From Schizochytrium sp. TIO01 (taxonomy: Eukaryota > Sar > Bigyra > Thraustochytrida > Thraustochytriidae), in contig CM015707.1 in the NCBI GenBank assembly GCA_004764695.1, positions 186,001-250,000 of the forward strand: DNA of 64,000 nt, in the 5' to 3' direction. The translations under genes were made by a program, and so were the position numbers. Positions 62,358-64,000 of the stretch are shown in pieces; positions within the stretch are counted from its first letter, which is position 1; every line of letters begins with the position of its first letter. The notes under the pieces were generated by a model that was not told the DNA's origin, searched no databases, and worked only from the letters and a program-made list of their open reading frames with translations.

Positions 62358-63542
62358 TTAGGGTTTCTTATCGAAGTCGTAAGGAACTACACTAGTTGAG
62401 ATACTAGACATTTTAATACCATAAACTCTATGGATTAAGTCCCGCAGCATTTCCGACCGACTTTGGGAAGGCCATAAACTGTGTGAAGCAGTAGACCATA
62501 TTAGCTCATTGCGTTTGCTAGAGAAAACTATAACAGCTTCTTGGAAATTTTGTCGAATTGAACCTGAAAATTGCAAGAGTTCTAAGGGGGTCAATATTTT
62601 TCCAGAAGAAAGGTTAATATTCACTAACCTTTTCTTAACACTTTCATCATTCACAACAAAAAGAACACTTTTTTTTTCAATCAGTTCACTGAGTTCGACG
62701 TGATTAGCATGCGTCTGTGAATATTTCTTTGCTCCGTCGTAGAGAACTGAAAGCAAGCCATTAAGAGAATCAGAAGCCTGTATGAAAAGAAGAGCGTCGA
62801 AAGATGGAAGAGCGAGGCTTTGGAAGACTAGTTCTGGATCCATATTCTGATGGTTATTCACTAAGAAATAATAATCAAATGGTTGCTTTGAGTTTAGCGC
62901 TGAACCTGAAGTAGGGACAGGGAGGTTTTCACGTAAAAAAACGCACTTCCCGGATTTCCTAAGGGCGTTTAAACATTTCATTAAGGACCCTGATGTGAAT
63001 AGGTGGTAAACATCCTCTTCTCTAATAAAGTTAAGAATAGATGTCATGATAGAAGGTCCTAGTACTATTTCTTCAATCATTCCCACTGAGTACAAAGGTA
63101 ATATGCTTCTAAACGCCAAGTCTTTCTGCGGTATAGTTAATAATAACTCCAGTAGCTTTTCCTCGGTCCATCTTTGGGCAAGGAAAACTTTTACGTCCGA
63201 ATTACTCATTCCGAGCGTCAATTCAAGTTTTTGAGTAATGGAGAAGACTTGGTTATAGTCATCAATATTATTATAGAGACGGACGATGGGGTGATTGGAG
63301 TCAGCCTCAGAGTTTGTACCAAACCTGCGTTTTAAAAAACGTTTGTACTCATCGTCGTCCGCATCACGTTTAACTAACTTGACCAGTCTAGAAGTTTGTC
63401 GACCTGATGTCACGTAGATACCGTCAAAGAGTCGTGCTACTTGGTCTACTGTCTGTCTTCGACCATTTTCCATAAGTGGCTTTCTAATAAAATCAATTCC
63501 ACCCTTTGTAATCAGGTTATCATTTAACTGTCTTTTTGACAT
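62358..63542 (-). CDS. soluble protein, unknown
   Basis: This 394-aa protein has a basic N-terminal 75 residues (KRFLKRRFG) followed by a helical and mixed globular region (LSLVAFQ-type strands such as FDALLFIQASDSLNGLLSV and KKSVLFVVNDESVKK). The alternation of hydrophobic strands and helices in 195-345 is like a Rossmann-type fold, but no nucleotide-binding loop is seen. Unknown function. Confidence 0.65.
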   Translation of the reverse strand: MSKRQLNDNLITKGGIDFIRKPLMENGRRQTVDQVARLFDGIYVTSGRQTSRLVKLVKRDADDDEYKRFLKRRFGTNSEADSNHPIVRLYNNIDDYNQVFSITQKLELTLGMSNSDVKVFLAQRWTEEKLLELLLTIPQKDLAFRSILPLYSVGMIEEIVLGPSIMTSILNFIREEDVYHLFTSGSLMKCLNALRKSGKCVFLRENLPVPTSGSALNSKQPFDYYFLVNNHQNMDPELVFQSLALPSFDALLFIQASDSLNGLLSVLYDGAKKYSQTHANHVELSELIEKKSVLFVVNDESVKKRLVNINLSSGKILTPLELLQFSGSIRQNFQEAVIVFSSKRNELIWSTASHSLWPSQSRSEMLRDLIHRVYGIKMSSISTSVVPYDFDKKP

Positions 63543-63936
63543 GTTTCTTTAAGTTTTGTATGACCTTCTGAATTCCTCAGTTCAATGGGTGTTTTTGCTT
63601 TAAGTATAATGTGAATAATATATTTTTTTTTAAATCAGAAATTATTCAATGAAGGATAGTGAGTTTTCTTATTATTAACCAGTACTCCTTTAACTTGTTT
63701 CCCCTTGTAATCAAGAGGGCGATTTCAATTGAGCATCACTAGTTGTTCTATATTAATCGTTATTCCTTTTCAATGCTCTTCCTTTGCATATCATTAAAAT
63801 GAGAAATTTAATTAAAGGTTCTGAGATTTCTTTTCTCATTCATTTTTCAAATAACACTAGAATTATGTTATAATGTGATTTAAAATAATGGTTGAAAATA
63901 ATTCTTTTAATTATTATCCTATTTAAAATGAAGTTC

Positions 63937-63983
<47 letters not shown>

Positions 63984-64000
63984 TAGTTAATACTGAGATT
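63543..64000. other. AT-rich end of window with microsatellite
   Basis: About 460 bp without a gene, with an ATT microsatellite at 63937-63982. No partial open frame of interest reaches the window edge. Confidence 0.4.

Overview
The window looks like part of a large, AT-rich double-stranded DNA virus (or a virus-derived episome or insertion) of a unicellular eukaryote. The best fit is a mirusvirus (Mirusviricota). The case rests on a combination of genes: a probable HK97-fold major capsid protein (6189-8582), a small serine protease with the signature of herpesvirus/mirusvirus capsid-maturation proteases (45020-45559), a virus-encoded RNA polymerase largest subunit, a TFIIS-like zinc ribbon, thymidylate synthase, two protein kinases, HMG-box chromatin protein, and heliorhodopsin-like membrane proteins. 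A PT-rich stalk on a surface protein (33213-34682) is a style common in stramenopiles and weakly suggests that kind of host. No ribosomal, transfer-RNA or bacterial operon genes were seen. At least one gene has a convincing spliceosomal intron, so transcripts probably pass through a nucleus.

Layout. 1-6 kb: membrane proteins, a coiled-coil protein, the TFIIS-like ribbon and a large unknown protein. 6-17.6 kb: virion block with the major capsid protein, two related candidate capsid proteins (9288-10316 and 13549-14628), another candidate virion protein (14700-15968), a viral ATG8/LC3-like protein (10387-10770), a two-box HMG protein, two membrane proteins and the C-terminal half of RNA polymerase subunit 1. 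18-21 kb: an unknown helical protein and a cysteine-rich protein. 21.6-29.1 kb: three tandem mosaic paralogues. 29.1-39.0 kb: two arrays of a 288-bp repeat in opposite orientation (6 and 10 copies) enclosing about 5.3 kb of small unknown genes plus a surface protein with an inactivated astacin domain. 39.6-48 kb: a spliced small gene, membrane proteins, a heliorhodopsin-like protein, a kinase, the maturation protease and the N-terminal half of RNA polymerase subunit 1. 48-64 kb: thymidylate synthase, a large envelope-type glycoprotein, cysteine-rich proteins, a second kinase overlapping a transglutaminase/papain-like protein, and unknown genes.

How the parts fit. The virus appears to carry its own transcription machinery (split subunit 1, TFIIS-like ribbon), nucleotide supply (thymidylate synthase), capsid assembly (capsid protein, candidate accessory capsid proteins, protease, possible scaffold) and envelope or surface proteins. 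A TATATA box about 35-55 nt upstream of the start recurs in front of virion-type genes, while another motif, ATTCCAAAC, recurs in front of accessory genes. This suggests two expression classes. DNA polymerase, terminase and portal were not recognised here and presumably lie elsewhere.

Limits: all calls are from reading motifs by eye. Family assignments for the capsid accessory and heliorhodopsin-like proteins need profile or structure searches. Several reading frames begin at GTG or TTG if extended fully; I moved those starts to the first ATG.
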